64,000 nt of DNA from Glycomyces xiaoerkulensis (GCF_002798405.1 NZ_PGGV01000037.1:1-64000); one strand, 5' to 3'. Positions 50,472 through 59,288 are shown, counted from the first letter of the stretch. A program made the numbers and translations. Notes: generated by a model from the sequence alone, not told the origin.

Positions 50472-52799
50472 GTGTCCTCCGACCGACTCATCAGCGCACT
50501 CGGCGCCGACCACGAAGGGCTGCGCCACCTGCGGCGCCTGTCCCCTCGCGCGGCCCAGCGCTGCGAGTGGCCCGAATGGGTGCCCGACCGGGTGCGCGAG
50601 GCCCTGGCCGAGCAGGGGATCCTCCGCCTGTGGCCGCACCAGGCCGAGGCCGCCACGCACGCGTTCGCCGGCCGCGACGTGGTGGTCGCGACCGGCACCG
50701 CCTCCGGCAAGAGCCTCGCCTACCTGCTGCCGGTCCTGACCGAGGCCGCCGCCGAAGGGGACGGGCGGACCCTCTACCTGGCACCGACGAAGGCGCTCGC
50801 GGCCGACCAGGCCCGCGCCGTCGCCGAATTCGACGCCCCCGGGCTGCTGCCGGCCATCGTCGACGGCGACACCCCGTACGAGCACCGCCGGTGGGCCCAG
50901 CGGTTCGCGAACCTGGTGCTGTCCAACCCCGACCTGCTGCACCACTCCGTGCTCCCCCGGCACCGCAGGTGGCGATCGCTGCTCAAGAACCTGAAATACG
51001 TGGTGGTCGACGAATGCCACATCTACCGGGGCGTGTTCGGCGCCCACGTGGCGCTCACCCTGCGGCGGCTGCTGCGGCTGGCCGCCCACTACGGCGCCGA
51101 ACCCACCGTGATCGCCGCCTCGGCCACCGCCGCCGACCCGGCCGCATCGCTGTCGACCCTGACCGGGCGCCCCGCCGAGGCGGTGACCGCCGACGCCTCG
51201 CCCTCACCGGGAGCGAGCGTGGCGCTGTGGGAGCCCGAGACGATCGAGATCGAAGGCGAGCCGCAGAAGGCGTCCACGCTGAGCGAGACGGCGCGGATGC
51301 TCGCGGCCCTGACCCGGCTCGGGTTGAGGACCCTGGCGTTCGTGCCCTCCCGGCGCGGAGCCGAGATCATCGCCGCCGACGCCAAGGCCAGGCTCGGCGC
51401 AGATCCGGCCGCCGACCGCATCGCCGCCTACCGGGCCGGATACCTGCGCGAGCACCGCCGCGACCTGGAGGCCGACCTGCGCGAGGGCCGACTGCTGGGC
51501 GTGGCGACCACCAACGCGCTCGAACTCGGCATCGACGTCACCGGCCTGGACGCGGTGCTGCTGTGCGGCTACCCCGGGAGGCTGGCCTCGTTCTGGCAGC
51601 AGATCGGGCGGGCCGGGCGCGGCCGGGACGAGGCGCTGGCGATCATGCTCGCCAAGGACGACCCGCTCGACACATTCCTGGTGCACCACCCGGAGGCGGT
51701 CTTCGACCGGCCGGTCGAGGCGAGCGTCTGCGACCCGTCGAACCCGTACGTGCTGGCCGGTCACCTGTGCCTGGCCGCCGAGGAGCTGCCGCTGCGCGAG
51801 GCCGACTTCCGGTCGATCCCCGGCAGCCGGGAGGTCGCCGACGACCTGTGCGAGCGGAGGCTCCTGCGGAGGCGGCCGGGCGGCCGCTACTACTGGGTGG
51901 GATCGGAGCGCCCGGAGGTGTCCCTGCGGGGGTCGGGGCCGATGGCGGTCGACATCGCCGAGACGAGCACCGGCCGACTCGTCGGCACGGTCGACGCGGC
52001 GGCGGCCCACCGCCTGGTGCACCGCGGGGCGGTCTACCTGCACCAGGGCGAGACCTACCTGGTCGACGACCTCGACCTCGACGACGGCCTGGCGCTGGTC
52101 CACGCCGCCAAGCCGCCGTGGACGACCAGCCCGCAGGAGATCACGCACCTGGAGATCCTGGGCACCAGGGAGAGCCTCGATCTGGGCGAGGTGGCGCTGT
52201 GCCTGGGCGAGGTGGAGGTGACCTCGGCCGTGATCTCCTATCAGAAGCGGCGGATCCCCTCGGGCGAGGTGATCGACACCCAGATGCTCGACCTGCCGCC
52301 GCAGACCCTGCGAACGGTCGCGGTCTGGTGGACGGTCGAGCCCGAGGCACTCGGAGGCGTGAAGGACCTGCCCGGAGCGCTGCACGCGGCCGAGCACGCC
52401 TCGATCGGGCTGCTGCCGCTGGTGGCCACGTGCGACCGGTGGGACATCGGCGGCCTGTCGACCGCGGCGCACCCGGACACCGAGCTGCCGACGGTGTTCG
52501 TCTACGACGGCCACCCGGGAGGGGCCGGTTTCGCCGAGCAGGCCTTCCGGAAGTGGACCGACTGGCTCGGGGCGACCAGGGACGCGATCGCCTCCTGCGA
52601 CTGCAGGACCGGCTGCCCGAGCTGCATCCAGTCCCCCAAGTGCGGCAACGGGAACGAACCGCTGGACAAGGCCGACGCCGTGGCGACCCTGGGGGTGGTC
52701 CTGGCCGCCGAGGACGAGAACGCGGCGGTGACCGTCCACGACCCGCGGCCCGAACCGGCGAAGAGCGAAGAGGACGACCTCTGGCCCGGCGACTTCTGA
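50472..52799 (+). CDS. DEAD/DEAH-box helicase with C-terminal Zn-binding DUF1998 domain (MrfA-like)
   Basis: A 775-residue superfamily 2 helicase. RecA domain 1: Q-like motif, Walker A ATGTASGKS, APTKALAADQ, DECH (VVVDECHIYRG), ASATAA. RecA domain 2: VPSRRGAEI, ATNALELGIDV and motif VI QQIGRAGRGR. The C-terminal region carries four closely placed cysteines (CDCRTGCPSCIQSPKCGNGN), the zinc ligand set of the MrfA/DUF1998 group, which acts in repair of mitomycin-type lesions. Start at GTG 50472, in a divergent arrangement with the anti-sigma genes. Confidence 0.9.
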   Translation: MSSDRLISALGADHEGLRHLRRLSPRAAQRCEWPEWVPDRVREALAEQGILRLWPHQAEAATHAFAGRDVVVATGTASGKSLAYLLPVLTEAAAEGDGRTLYLAPTKALAADQARAVAEFDAPGLLPAIVDGDTPYEHRRWAQRFANLVLSNPDLLHHSVLPRHRRWRSLLKNLKYVVVDECHIYRGVFGAHVALTLRRLLRLAAHYGAEPTVIAASATAADPAASLSTLTGRPAEAVTADASPSPGASVALWEPETIEIEGEPQKASTLSETARMLAALTRLGLRTLAFVPSRRGAEIIAADAKARLGADPAADRIAAYRAGYLREHRRDLEADLREGRLLGVATTNALELGIDVTGLDAVLLCGYPGRLASFWQQIGRAGRGRDEALAIMLAKDDPLDTFLVHHPEAVFDRPVEASVCDPSNPYVLAGHLCLAAEELPLREADFRSIPGSREVADDLCERRLLRRRPGGRYYWVGSERPEVSLRGSGPMAVDIAETSTGRLVGTVDAAAAHRLVHRGAVYLHQGETYLVDDLDLDDGLALVHAAKPPWTTSPQEITHLEILGTRESLDLGEVALCLGEVEVTSAVISYQKRRIPSGEVIDTQMLDLPPQTLRTVAVWWTVEPEALGGVKDLPGALHAAEHASIGLLPLVATCDRWDIGGLSTAAHPDTELPTVFVYDGHPGGAGFAEQAFRKWTDWLGATRDAIASCDCRTGCPSCIQSPKCGNGNEPLDKADAVATLGVVLAAEDENAAVTVHDPRPEPAKSEEDDLWPGDF

Positions 52800-52867
52800 A
52801 CCCTGCCGGACCAGGCAATCTGCTACGGTGACGCGAGCCCGAGCCCCTGAAAACCCCCGGAGCACAA

Positions 52868-53305
52868 ATGAATTCGAGAATCATCGAGGTCCGCTACGGA
52901 AACGCTGCTCGTGTGGTAAATCTCGTCGGCGGCGGAGTGCTGATCGCGGTCGGCTCGGTCGGTTTCGCCGCACAATGGTGGGATCTGCACTTCCTCTTCG
53001 GCGGCGTGGCGGCCATCGTCGCTTCGCTCTGGCTCGCGCGAAAGCCCTACTGTTCCTACGACGTCAGGGCAAAGACCGTGTTCGTTTACTGGGGCGGTAC
53101 CCGCCGTGTCCGATGGACGTTCGGCGCCCAGAACGGCGAGCGGCTCTATGTGGATAACGGCAGAATCCGACGAATCGGCCTCGACGGCAAAGCCAAGTTC
53201 GTACACCTGGGATGGGGCTGCGAGCGCGCCGACCGGGAGCGCCTGATCCGGGTGATCGAATCTCAAGACCGTCAACGCAGGATGAAAGATTCCAAGCGCC
53301 ACTAA
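52868..53305 (+). CDS. Small membrane protein of unknown function
   Basis: A 145-residue protein with two membrane helices (VVNLVGGGVLIAVGSVGFAA and LFGGVAAIVASLWLA) and a C-terminal cytoplasmic domain of alternating strands (YDVRAKTVFVYWGGTRRVRW, ERLYVDNGRIRRIGL, KFVHLGW), reminiscent of a bacterial PH domain. It ends with a basic helix. GGAG lies 5 nt before the ATG. Codon use is a little richer in A/T than its neighbours. I do not recognise a family. Confidence 0.65.
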   Translation: MNSRIIEVRYGNAARVVNLVGGGVLIAVGSVGFAAQWWDLHFLFGGVAAIVASLWLARKPYCSYDVRAKTVFVYWGGTRRVRWTFGAQNGERLYVDNGRIRRIGLDGKAKFVHLGWGCERADRERLIRVIESQDRQRRMKDSKRH

Positions 53306-53448
53306 GCGGCCTGGTGGCCGTGGGTCCCCGGCCGCCGAGGCCCGGTCTCGTTCGGTTCGAGCTGCGGCTGCCGGATTCCGGTACCCAGGGGACCCCGGCC
53401 CTGCCGCTGATCTTGCCGTGTGTTCAGGCAGGTCGAACGTAATGACGC

Positions 53449-54039
53449 CTAACCTGCGATGCGGTCGAGGCGGGCCGACAGGTGCGGGGTCAGGGGGTTG
53501 CCCTCGGCGGCCATCTCCACCGCGTACATCAGCGCGCCCTCCACGAGCCCGTACAGGCGCTTGGCGGCCGTGACCTCCTTGGCCTTCGGGCTGCGGACCA
53601 CCGCGTCGGTCGCCAGCTCGATCTGCACGCCGTCGACGTGCCCGTAGTACAGGTCGAGGATTCCGGTCGGGTGGGCCAGGAGCACCTCCACCTCCGGCTT
53701 CTTCGGGTCGTCACCGCCGATGACGCGCCACCAGCCGGTCTCCTGCGCCGCCGGGCGCACCGCCTTGCCGTCGGCGTCGATGATCCACGACCGCGCCGTG
53801 TAATGCAGGAACGGGCGCCCGTCGTGCGCGAAGGTGAGCTCCTGGGCGTACATGAAGTCCTCGGTGCCCGGGTATCCGCCCTGCCCGCGCCCGCGCCAGC
53901 GCCCCACCAGCGGCAGCAGCGGCAGCAGGTCGTCGTGCAGGCTCGGACCCTCCCGGAGGTCGTGCGTCTCCTCGAACGGGTAGGGGTCGACCTTCTCGTA
54001 CGTCGAGGCGAACTCCGGAGGCACCTCGTTCTCGCTCAT
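53449..54039 (-). CDS. Nitrobindin-type FABP-fold protein (DUF1794)
   Basis: A 196-residue beta-barrel protein with the GxWxGxG signature (LVGRWRGRGQGGYP), the conserved YAQELTF strand, ETGWWRV and a C-terminal His in PLTPHLSARLDRI that serves as the proximal haem ligand in nitrobindins. Proteins of this family bind ferric haem and detoxify peroxynitrite. Its start codon overlaps the stop of a short upstream gene. Confidence 0.87.
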   Translation of the reverse strand: MSENEVPPEFASTYEKVDPYPFEETHDLREGPSLHDDLLPLLPLVGRWRGRGQGGYPGTEDFMYAQELTFAHDGRPFLHYTARSWIIDADGKAVRPAAQETGWWRVIGGDDPKKPEVEVLLAHPTGILDLYYGHVDGVQIELATDAVVRSPKAKEVTAAKRLYGLVEGALMYAVEMAAEGNPLTPHLSARLDRIAG

Positions 54040-54131
54040 CGATTCCTCCCGGTTCTGATGGTCCAGTATCCGAAAACGCCCGCCAGCGCCCCGCAGGCGA
54101 TGACGAGCGCGGCGGTCAGTGCCGTCTCCAC
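54036..54131 (-). CDS. 31-residue single-helix membrane peptide upstream of the nitrobindin gene
   Basis: A short frame, VETALTAALVIACGALAGVF and on to WTIRTGRNR, forms one membrane helix with a basic tail. Its stop overlaps the nitrobindin start (ATGA), as in a translationally coupled operon. TAGAGT (54139-54144 in reverse) ends 7 nt before the GTG at 54131, fitting a leaderless transcript, so the peptide would be the first product of the mRNA. An in-frame GTG at 54140 overlaps that hexamer. Function unknown. Confidence 0.55.
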   Translation of the reverse strand: METALTAALVIACGALAGVFGYWTIRTGRNR

Positions 54132-54190
54132 GGTCCCCACTCTACGCACGCGTTTCGCCGAACCGATCCTGCGATGGCAAGATGTTGTGC

Positions 54191-55438
54191 ATGGATACAC
54201 CTGGACCGTTCGATAGCTGGCTCTCGGACATGGACGGCGTGCTCGTCCACGAGGGGGTCCCCGTGCCCGGGGCCAACAAGCTGATCGAGAAGCTGCAATC
54301 GGCGGGGAAACGGTTCCTCGTGCTCACCAACAACTCGATCTACACGCCGCGCGATCTGCATATGCGCCTGAAGAACTCGGGGCTGACCGTACCGGCCGGG
54401 TCGATCTACACCTCGGCGATGGCGACCGCCGACTTCCTGCAGTCGCAGCGGCCCGAGGGGTCGGCGTACGTGATCGGCGAGGCGGGCCTGACCACGGCCC
54501 TGCACGAGATCGACTACGTGCTGACCGACACCAAGCCCGATTACGTGGTGCTCGGGGAGACGCGCCGCTACGACTTCGGGGCGATCACCACGGCGGTGCG
54601 GCTGATCAAGGCCGGGTCCAGGTTCATCTGCACCAACCCGGACGCGACCGGCCCCAGCCTGGAGGGCATCCTTCCGGCGGCCGGGGCGGTGGCGGCGATG
54701 ATCTCGGAGGCGACCGGCGCCGATCCGTACTTCGTGGGCAAGCCGAACCCGCTGATGATGCGGAACGCCCTGCGCCGCATCGAGGCCCACTCGGAGTCGA
54801 CGGTCATGATCGGCGACCGCATGGACACCGACGTACTCTCGGGCCTGGAGGCCGGGCTCGAGACGGTCCTCGTCATGTCGGGGGTGACTGACAGTATGGA
54901 AACGGTCGAGAAATACCCCTTCCGCCCGAACCACGTCAAGGATTCGGTGGCGGACCTCATTGACTGGATCGAGTTAGGAGCGGACCATGTCCCCCGGACA
55001 CACCCCGGCCCGGGCCCCGTCGCGCACGCGCGCGGAGGCCGAAGAGTTCGTGCCTGCACCGAGGCCGGCCGGCGGACCATCGGACTCCGGCGGCGCACGG
55101 CGAGAGCCGGAGCCGAAGCTGACGAACCTGGAGCAGCGGATCCTGGGCTTCGAGTCCCAGTGGTGGCGGGCCTCGGGGGCCAAGACGCAGGCGATCGCCG
55201 ACGAGTTGGAGCTGACGCCGGAGCAGTACTACCAGCACCTGGCGCGGCTGATCGACCATCCGGAGGCGGCCGCCGAGCAGCCGGCGGTCATCCGGCGGCT
55301 CCGAGCAGCCCGTGCGGAGCGGTCGAGGCGCTGAGGCGCCACATCATTCGAGCGCAATTCGGCACGAATCCGGCTCTTCGCAACGCTCTCGCGATCGCAC
55401 CCTATCCTCAACCCTGCCTCATGCACACACATTCATAA
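54191..55438 (+). CDS. HAD-IIA (NagD-type) phosphatase, abnormally long 3' end
   Basis: Residues 1-262 are a complete HAD superfamily IIA hydrolase: FDSWLSDMDGVLVHEGVPVP (nucleophile Asp), VLTNNS (motif II), a C2 cap (about 80-190), FVGKPNPLMM (Lys) and TVMIGDRMDTDVLSGLEAG. NagD-type enzymes normally end here, at about 260 residues (VADLIDWIEL). Instead the frame has no stop until 55438 and overlaps the whole DUF3263 gene, giving a low-complexity tail. A one-base indel near 54973 would restore a TAG in the sequence gagttag. Start at ATG 54191, preceded 7 nt earlier by CAAGAT. Confidence 0.8.
   Translation: MDTPGPFDSWLSDMDGVLVHEGVPVPGANKLIEKLQSAGKRFLVLTNNSIYTPRDLHMRLKNSGLTVPAGSIYTSAMATADFLQSQRPEGSAYVIGEAGLTTALHEIDYVLTDTKPDYVVLGETRRYDFGAITTAVRLIKAGSRFICTNPDATGPSLEGILPAAGAVAAMISEATGADPYFVGKPNPLMMRNALRRIEAHSESTVMIGDRMDTDVLSGLEAGLETVLVMSGVTDSMETVEKYPFRPNHVKDSVADLIDWIELGADHVPRTHPGPGPVAHARGGRRVRACTEAGRRTIGLRRRTARAGAEADEPGAADPGLRVPVVAGLGGQDAGDRRRVGADAGAVLPAPGAADRPSGGGRRAAGGHPAAPSSPCGAVEALRRHIIRAQFGTNPALRNALAIAPYPQPCLMHTHS
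54987..55334 (+). CDS. DUF3263 family protein
   Basis: A 115-residue actinobacterial protein with a Pro/Arg-rich N-terminus and a C-terminal DUF3263 domain (LEQRILGFESQWWRASGAKT, AIADELELTPEQYYQHLARL). The domain looks like a small sigma-region-4 or HTH-like fold, and members are thought to be DNA-associated. AGGAG lies 7 nt before the ATG. Its reading frame is overlapped throughout by the extended HAD frame; codon content and the recognisable domain show that this is the real coding frame here. Confidence 0.82.
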   Translation: MSPGHTPARAPSRTRAEAEEFVPAPRPAGGPSDSGGARREPEPKLTNLEQRILGFESQWWRASGAKTQAIADELELTPEQYYQHLARLIDHPEAAAEQPAVIRRLRAARAERSRR

Positions 55439-55534
55439 GTCTACAAAGGTTTCTCACTGGACGGTGACCGCCATATAACGCCAGGACGGCATGACGGAGG
55501 CGTCGGGTTTAGATCCTAAGAATCGAGGTAAAAA

Positions 55535-55945
55535 TCAGGACTGCACGATAAGCGTTGGCGAATAGGAGGACCATTCCTGGGTTTGCGAATTGGTGGGATC
55601 GAAGTCTTCACTTACAAGTGTTTCCTCGAGAAGTGGAGCAGAAAGTTCTATATGCCAAGGAGCGTCGCTATCAAATGACCCCTCGACAGTTCCATCACTC
55701 CCGAGTTCACCTTCCCAGATGACTTCACCATGCGCGATCACTTCAACTGTAGCGTCAGGAATGGGCGCGAGGCCGCAGACCATTTCCTCATCTGAGGACT
55801 CTTCACCGGATCGACAGATCTGCATGAACCCATTGGCGATCATGTCAGGATAGGATTCCTCGGCCACGGTCGAGGAGTCTGTGCACCCAGCTGCAGCGAA
55901 CAGCATTCCGATATATACAATTCCAACGATAGCTCTCCGTGCCAT
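55535..55945 (-). CDS. Lipoprotein of unknown function in a low-GC islet
   Basis: A 136-residue lipoprotein: basic N-terminus, hydrophobic stretch and lipobox AAAGC (Cys20). The mature part is acidic with one further Cys pair (ICRSGEE, MVCGLAP) and beta-strand-like alternation (TVEVIAHGEVIWEGEL, WHIELSAPLL). Its G+C is only about half, well below the surrounding genes, and codon use is correspondingly A/T-tolerant, a sign of recent acquisition. The adjacent 55335-55534 and 55946-56130 stretches are also low in G+C and hold no other gene I can support. Confidence 0.65.
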   Translation of the reverse strand: MARRAIVGIVYIGMLFAAAGCTDSSTVAEESYPDMIANGFMQICRSGEESSDEEMVCGLAPIPDATVEVIAHGEVIWEGELGSDGTVEGSFDSDAPWHIELSAPLLEETLVSEDFDPTNSQTQEWSSYSPTLIVQS

Positions 55946-56153
55946 AAATCATCCACCTCTTGATCAGATTATCGGTCGTGGTCTCGACCCGAGCCTGCAA
56001 TACAACCTACACCGGAATCTATCCACAGTTCGCTACACGATTACTGCGTCTCCATAATATAGAGCCTGGATACTTGCAACTTCGAATCAAATACTGATAG
56101 TCAAATTTTTCGAATTCGCGAGAGGGCCTCACTGAGGCATAATGCCAGTGGCC

Positions 56154-57392
56154 TTACCCGCGACGACCGGCGATGAGATACCAGACCGCGCCGATCGCGA
56201 AGACCGCCAGGCCGCTCAGGACCGACTCGAGCGGGAGGCTCGCGGCGATGAGCAGGCAGCCGGCCAGCCCGATCCACGGCAGCGGCGCGCGGGGGTCGAG
56301 CGTCGTCGCCGACGCGTTGGTGACCGCGTAGTAGACCAGGACGCAGAAGCTGGAGAAGCCGATCGCTCCGGCCAGGTCGAAGGTGGCGACGATGACCAGC
56401 ACGACGACGCCTGCGGCGACCTCGGCCGCCCACGGGACGCCGAACCGGACGGACACGGCCGCGAGCGGGCCGGGCAGGCGGCGGTCGCGGGCCATGGCCA
56501 GAGCGGTGCGGCCGATCCCGGCCAGGAGGCTGAGCAGGACCCCGGCGACGGCGATACCGGCGCCGATGGCTACGACCGGTTCGAGCGCGGGGGCGCTGGC
56601 GGCGGCCAGGTCGGCCAGGGGCGCCTCGGATCCGGCGAGCATGCCGGGGCCGAGGACGCCGAGCGCGGTGAGCGCCACGGCCGCGTAGACCGCCAGGGTG
56701 ATCGCCAGGGCGATCGGGATCGCCCGCGGGATGGTCCGTTCGGGGCGCTTGACCTCCTCGCCGAGGGTGGCGATGCGGGCGTAGCCGGCGAAGGCGAAGA
56801 AGATGAATCCCGCGGCGGTGAGCACGCCCCACGGGTCGGCGTCGCCGACGCCCCGGCCGGCGACCGGGACGGCGGCTCCGGCGATGACGACGGCGGCGAG
56901 GACGGCGATGGTCACGGTGGCGAAGACCGCCGAGGCGACGGCGGTCTTCTTGACGCCGAGCAGGTTGATCGCGCAGAAGGCGACCACCGCGGCGATCCCG
57001 AGGACCCGGGGGTGGTCGGGCAGGAGGTAGTTGCCGAGGGTCAGGGCCATGGCGGCTGCGGAGGCGGTCTTCCCGATCAGGAAGCCCCACCCGGCGGCGA
57101 AGCCGGCTTCCGGGCCCAGGCGGCGGGTGCCGTAGACGTAGGTGCCTCCGGCCTGCGGGTGGAGTGCGGCCAGGCGGGCCGAGGCCCGGGCGTTGCAGTA
57201 GGCGATGACACCGGCGATGGCGAGGGCGGTCAGCAGGGCCGGTCCGGAGCCTGCGGCTGCGGCGGCCGGTCCCCACACGGAGAACACGCCGGCGCCGAGC
57301 ATGGAGGCCAGCCCGATGGCGATCGCGGAGGGAAGTCCGATGCGGCGGCGCAGGGCCGGCGAGGGGCGGCTTTGGGATGATTGTGCGGGCAT
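56154..57392 (-). CDS. APC-family amino acid permease
   Basis: A 412-residue transporter with about 11-12 membrane helices. The unwound first helix signature is present (SAIAIGLASMLGAGVFSVWG), with the family sequence TYVYGTRRLGPEAGFAAGWGF and AFAGYARIATLGEEVKRPER in the helix 6-7 region. The substrate is probably an amino acid or amine. Its ATG lies 3 nt from the stop of the PAP2 gene; TATCTT six bases before the ATG might give an extra leaderless start. Confidence 0.85.
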   Translation of the reverse strand: MPAQSSQSRPSPALRRRIGLPSAIAIGLASMLGAGVFSVWGPAAAAAGSGPALLTALAIAGVIAYCNARASARLAALHPQAGGTYVYGTRRLGPEAGFAAGWGFLIGKTASAAAMALTLGNYLLPDHPRVLGIAAVVAFCAINLLGVKKTAVASAVFATVTIAVLAAVVIAGAAVPVAGRGVGDADPWGVLTAAGFIFFAFAGYARIATLGEEVKRPERTIPRAIPIALAITLAVYAAVALTALGVLGPGMLAGSEAPLADLAAASAPALEPVVAIGAGIAVAGVLLSLLAGIGRTALAMARDRRLPGPLAAVSVRFGVPWAAEVAAGVVVLVIVATFDLAGAIGFSSFCVLVYYAVTNASATTLDPRAPLPWIGLAGCLLIAASLPLESVLSGLAVFAIGAVWYLIAGRRG

Positions 57393-57395
57393 GTC

Positions 57396-58142
57396 CTAAA
57401 GATATCGTTTCTCTGGTTCGAGCCATTTGGGCAGTTCCATTGTGCCCCAGGATGTTCGTCGTATAACCCTCAGTATGAGCACCCCGATGAAGATGCCGGC
57501 CGGAGTGTCGCTGAACCAGTGGTAGCCGAGATAGGTCGTCGAGAACGTTACGACCACCGGGGGCACCAGCACCATCAGGCGCCGCAGCCAGGGGCGGATG
57601 GCGGCGCCGACGAGCAGGATGACGAATCCGTACCAGACGATCGTGTTGAGCACGTGGCCGGACGGATAGGCATGGGAGGGTTCGAGACCGGTGAGGAGCG
57701 TGGCCTGCGAGAGGTCGGCGTAGGGCGGATCACCGCGTTCGGGCCAATAGGGGAAGACGCGGGTGAGGACGTACTTGACGATCAGGACCGAGCCGGTCAT
57801 GCAGTAGGTCGCCAGAAAGGCCAGGAGCGGTCTGACGTTGCGGCTCCGCCAGGCGATGAGCGCGGCGAGCCCGAGGGCGATGCCGCCGAGGGCGCCGCCC
57901 TGGCCGAGTTTGTTGGCCTGGTCGGCCAGGATGAAGGCCCAGTCGGGGCGATGGGAACCGAAGAAGTCGCGCAGCCAGATGTCCAACGCCACCAGCGGGC
58001 TCGGCCACAGCAGCGTGAGCGACCAGAGGGCGAACGCCGCGCTCATGGCGATCTCGAGCCCCCACGAGCGCGGGCGCTTCGGCACGAACGGCTTCCACGC
58101 GCTCGAGGGGGCTCGGGTATGGCGTTGGGCAACGACGATCAC
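57396..58142 (-). CDS. PAP2-superfamily phosphatase (membrane lipid or undecaprenyl phosphatase type)
   Basis: A 248-residue integral membrane phosphatase with the three PAP2 motifs: KYVLTRVFPYWPERGDPP (motif 1), EPSHAYPSGHVLNT (motif 2, PSGH) and STTYLGYHWFSDTPAG (motif 3, catalytic His). Five to six membrane helices. Substrates of the family include phosphatidic acid and undecaprenyl pyrophosphate. I choose the GTG at 58142 because TAGGCT lies 7 nt upstream (leaderless layout); the ATG at 58178 is a weaker alternative. Confidence 0.87.
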   Translation of the reverse strand: MIVVAQRHTRAPSSAWKPFVPKRPRSWGLEIAMSAAFALWSLTLLWPSPLVALDIWLRDFFGSHRPDWAFILADQANKLGQGGALGGIALGLAALIAWRSRNVRPLLAFLATYCMTGSVLIVKYVLTRVFPYWPERGDPPYADLSQATLLTGLEPSHAYPSGHVLNTIVWYGFVILLVGAAIRPWLRRLMVLVPPVVVTFSTTYLGYHWFSDTPAGIFIGVLILRVIRRTSWGTMELPKWLEPEKRYL

Positions 58143-58149
58143 GGCCGTA

Positions 58150-58155
58150 AGCCTA
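58150..58155 (-). promoter_or_regulatory. Leaderless -10 element of the PAP2 phosphatase gene
   Basis: TAGGCT on the minus strand ends 7 nt before the GTG at 58142, so the transcript would start at the initiation codon. No good -35 is visible. Confidence 0.4.
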
Positions 58156-58230
58156 GCGACATCTGGATTCGAGGCCAATCCGATACGGATCGGCGACCCG
58201 GAATATATTCGGCGGCCCTATTGGTCGCGC

Positions 58231-59181
58231 CTAGAGTCCGGCTACGTCGGCCTGCTTGGCGCGGACGGCCTCGGCGGCCTCCTTGAGGTTGGCCAGCTCG
58301 GTGTCGGTCAGCGGGGTCTCGACGACCTCGGTGACCCCTTCGGCGCCGACGCGGGCGTTGACTCCCAGGTAGACGCCGTCGATGCCGTACTGCCCGTCGA
58401 CCCAGGCGCAGACGGGCATGACCGCGCCGGAGTCCTCCGCGACGGCCTTGGCCATGCGGGCGGCGGCGGCCGACGGGGCGTAGTAGGCCGAGCCGGTCTT
58501 GAGCAGGGCGACGATCTCGGCGCCGCCCTTGCGGGTCCTGGTGACCAGCTCCTCGATCCTCTCGGCCGGGAGCAGGTCGGCCAGGGGCTTGCCGTCGACG
58601 GCGGACTGGCTGGGCACCGGCACCATGGTGTCGCCGTGGGAGCCGAGGGTGAGGGTCTTGACCGACCCGACCGGGACGTCGAGCTCTTCGGCGACGAAGT
58701 TGGTGAAGCGGGCCGTGTCGAGCATGCCGGCCTGGCCCAGGACGCGGTTCTTGGGGAAGTCGGAGGCGAGCTGGGCGAGCGCGGTCATCTCGTCGAGCGG
58801 GTTGGAGACGACGATGATGACGGCGTTCGGGGACTTCGCCACCAGGTTCTCGGTGACGCCGCGGACGATCTTGGCGTTGACCTCGAGCAGGTCCATGCGG
58901 CTCATGCCGGGCTTGCGCGGCAGGCCGGCGGTGATGATGACGATGTCGGAGTTCGCGGTCGGCTCGTAGCCGTTCCCCTCGTTGTCGGTGGTGGTGCCCA
59001 CGACCGTGGTCTCGAAGCCCTCGATGGAGCGGGACTGGTTCATGTCCAGCGCCAGGCCCTCGGGCTTGCCCTCGACGATGTCGGTGAGGACGACCTCGTC
59101 GAACACGTCGTACTCGGCCAGGCGCTGAGCGGTGGTGGAGCCGTAGAATCCGGCGCCTACGACCGTGACTTTCTTACCCAT
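58231..59181 (-). CDS. mdh: Malate dehydrogenase (LDH-like, homotetrameric type)
   Basis: A 316-residue NAD-dependent enzyme. Rossmann motif VTVVGAGFYGSTTAQRLAEY with acidic DIVEGKPEGLALD; substrate loop LPRKPGMSRMDLLEVN, where the Arg after the loop Pro identifies malate over lactate; catalytic VVSNPLDEMT and GSHGDTMVPV (His). Oxidises malate in the citric acid cycle. GAGGAG lies 6-7 nt before the ATG; a 9-bp dyad is in the leader region (59206-59235). Confidence 0.93.
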   Translation of the reverse strand: MGKKVTVVGAGFYGSTTAQRLAEYDVFDEVVLTDIVEGKPEGLALDMNQSRSIEGFETTVVGTTTDNEGNGYEPTANSDIVIITAGLPRKPGMSRMDLLEVNAKIVRGVTENLVAKSPNAVIIVVSNPLDEMTALAQLASDFPKNRVLGQAGMLDTARFTNFVAEELDVPVGSVKTLTLGSHGDTMVPVPSQSAVDGKPLADLLPAERIEELVTRTRKGGAEIVALLKTGSAYYAPSAAAARMAKAVAEDSGAVMPVCAWVDGQYGIDGVYLGVNARVGAEGVTEVVETPLTDTELANLKEAAEAVRAKQADVAGL

Positions 59182-59205
59182 CGTTGCTCCTCTGCAATTG
59201 GACTA

Positions 59206-59235
59206 CTCCATGACGCTATGACTCCGGTCATGGAG
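59206..59235. promoter_or_regulatory. CTCCATGAC-N12-GTCATGGAG inverted repeat upstream of mdh
   Basis: A perfect 9-bp inverted repeat with a 12-nt spacer, 25-54 nt before the mdh ATG. It could be an operator or, in RNA, a leader hairpin. No matching regulator is encoded beside it. Confidence 0.35.
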
Positions 59236-59288
59236 CGCTCACCCGGCCCCTGGTCGCGTGGCACGCGCCTCCGTCCCGCCCACTGGAA

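Noticed and set aside
50453-52831. A 792-codon frame on the same strand as the helicase, one frame over
   Set aside because: Arg/Pro/Gly-rich shadow; all helicase motifs lie in the other frame.
53306-53448. G+C-rich gap between convergent genes as terminator
   Set aside because: No stem longer than about 6 bp could be supported by eye.
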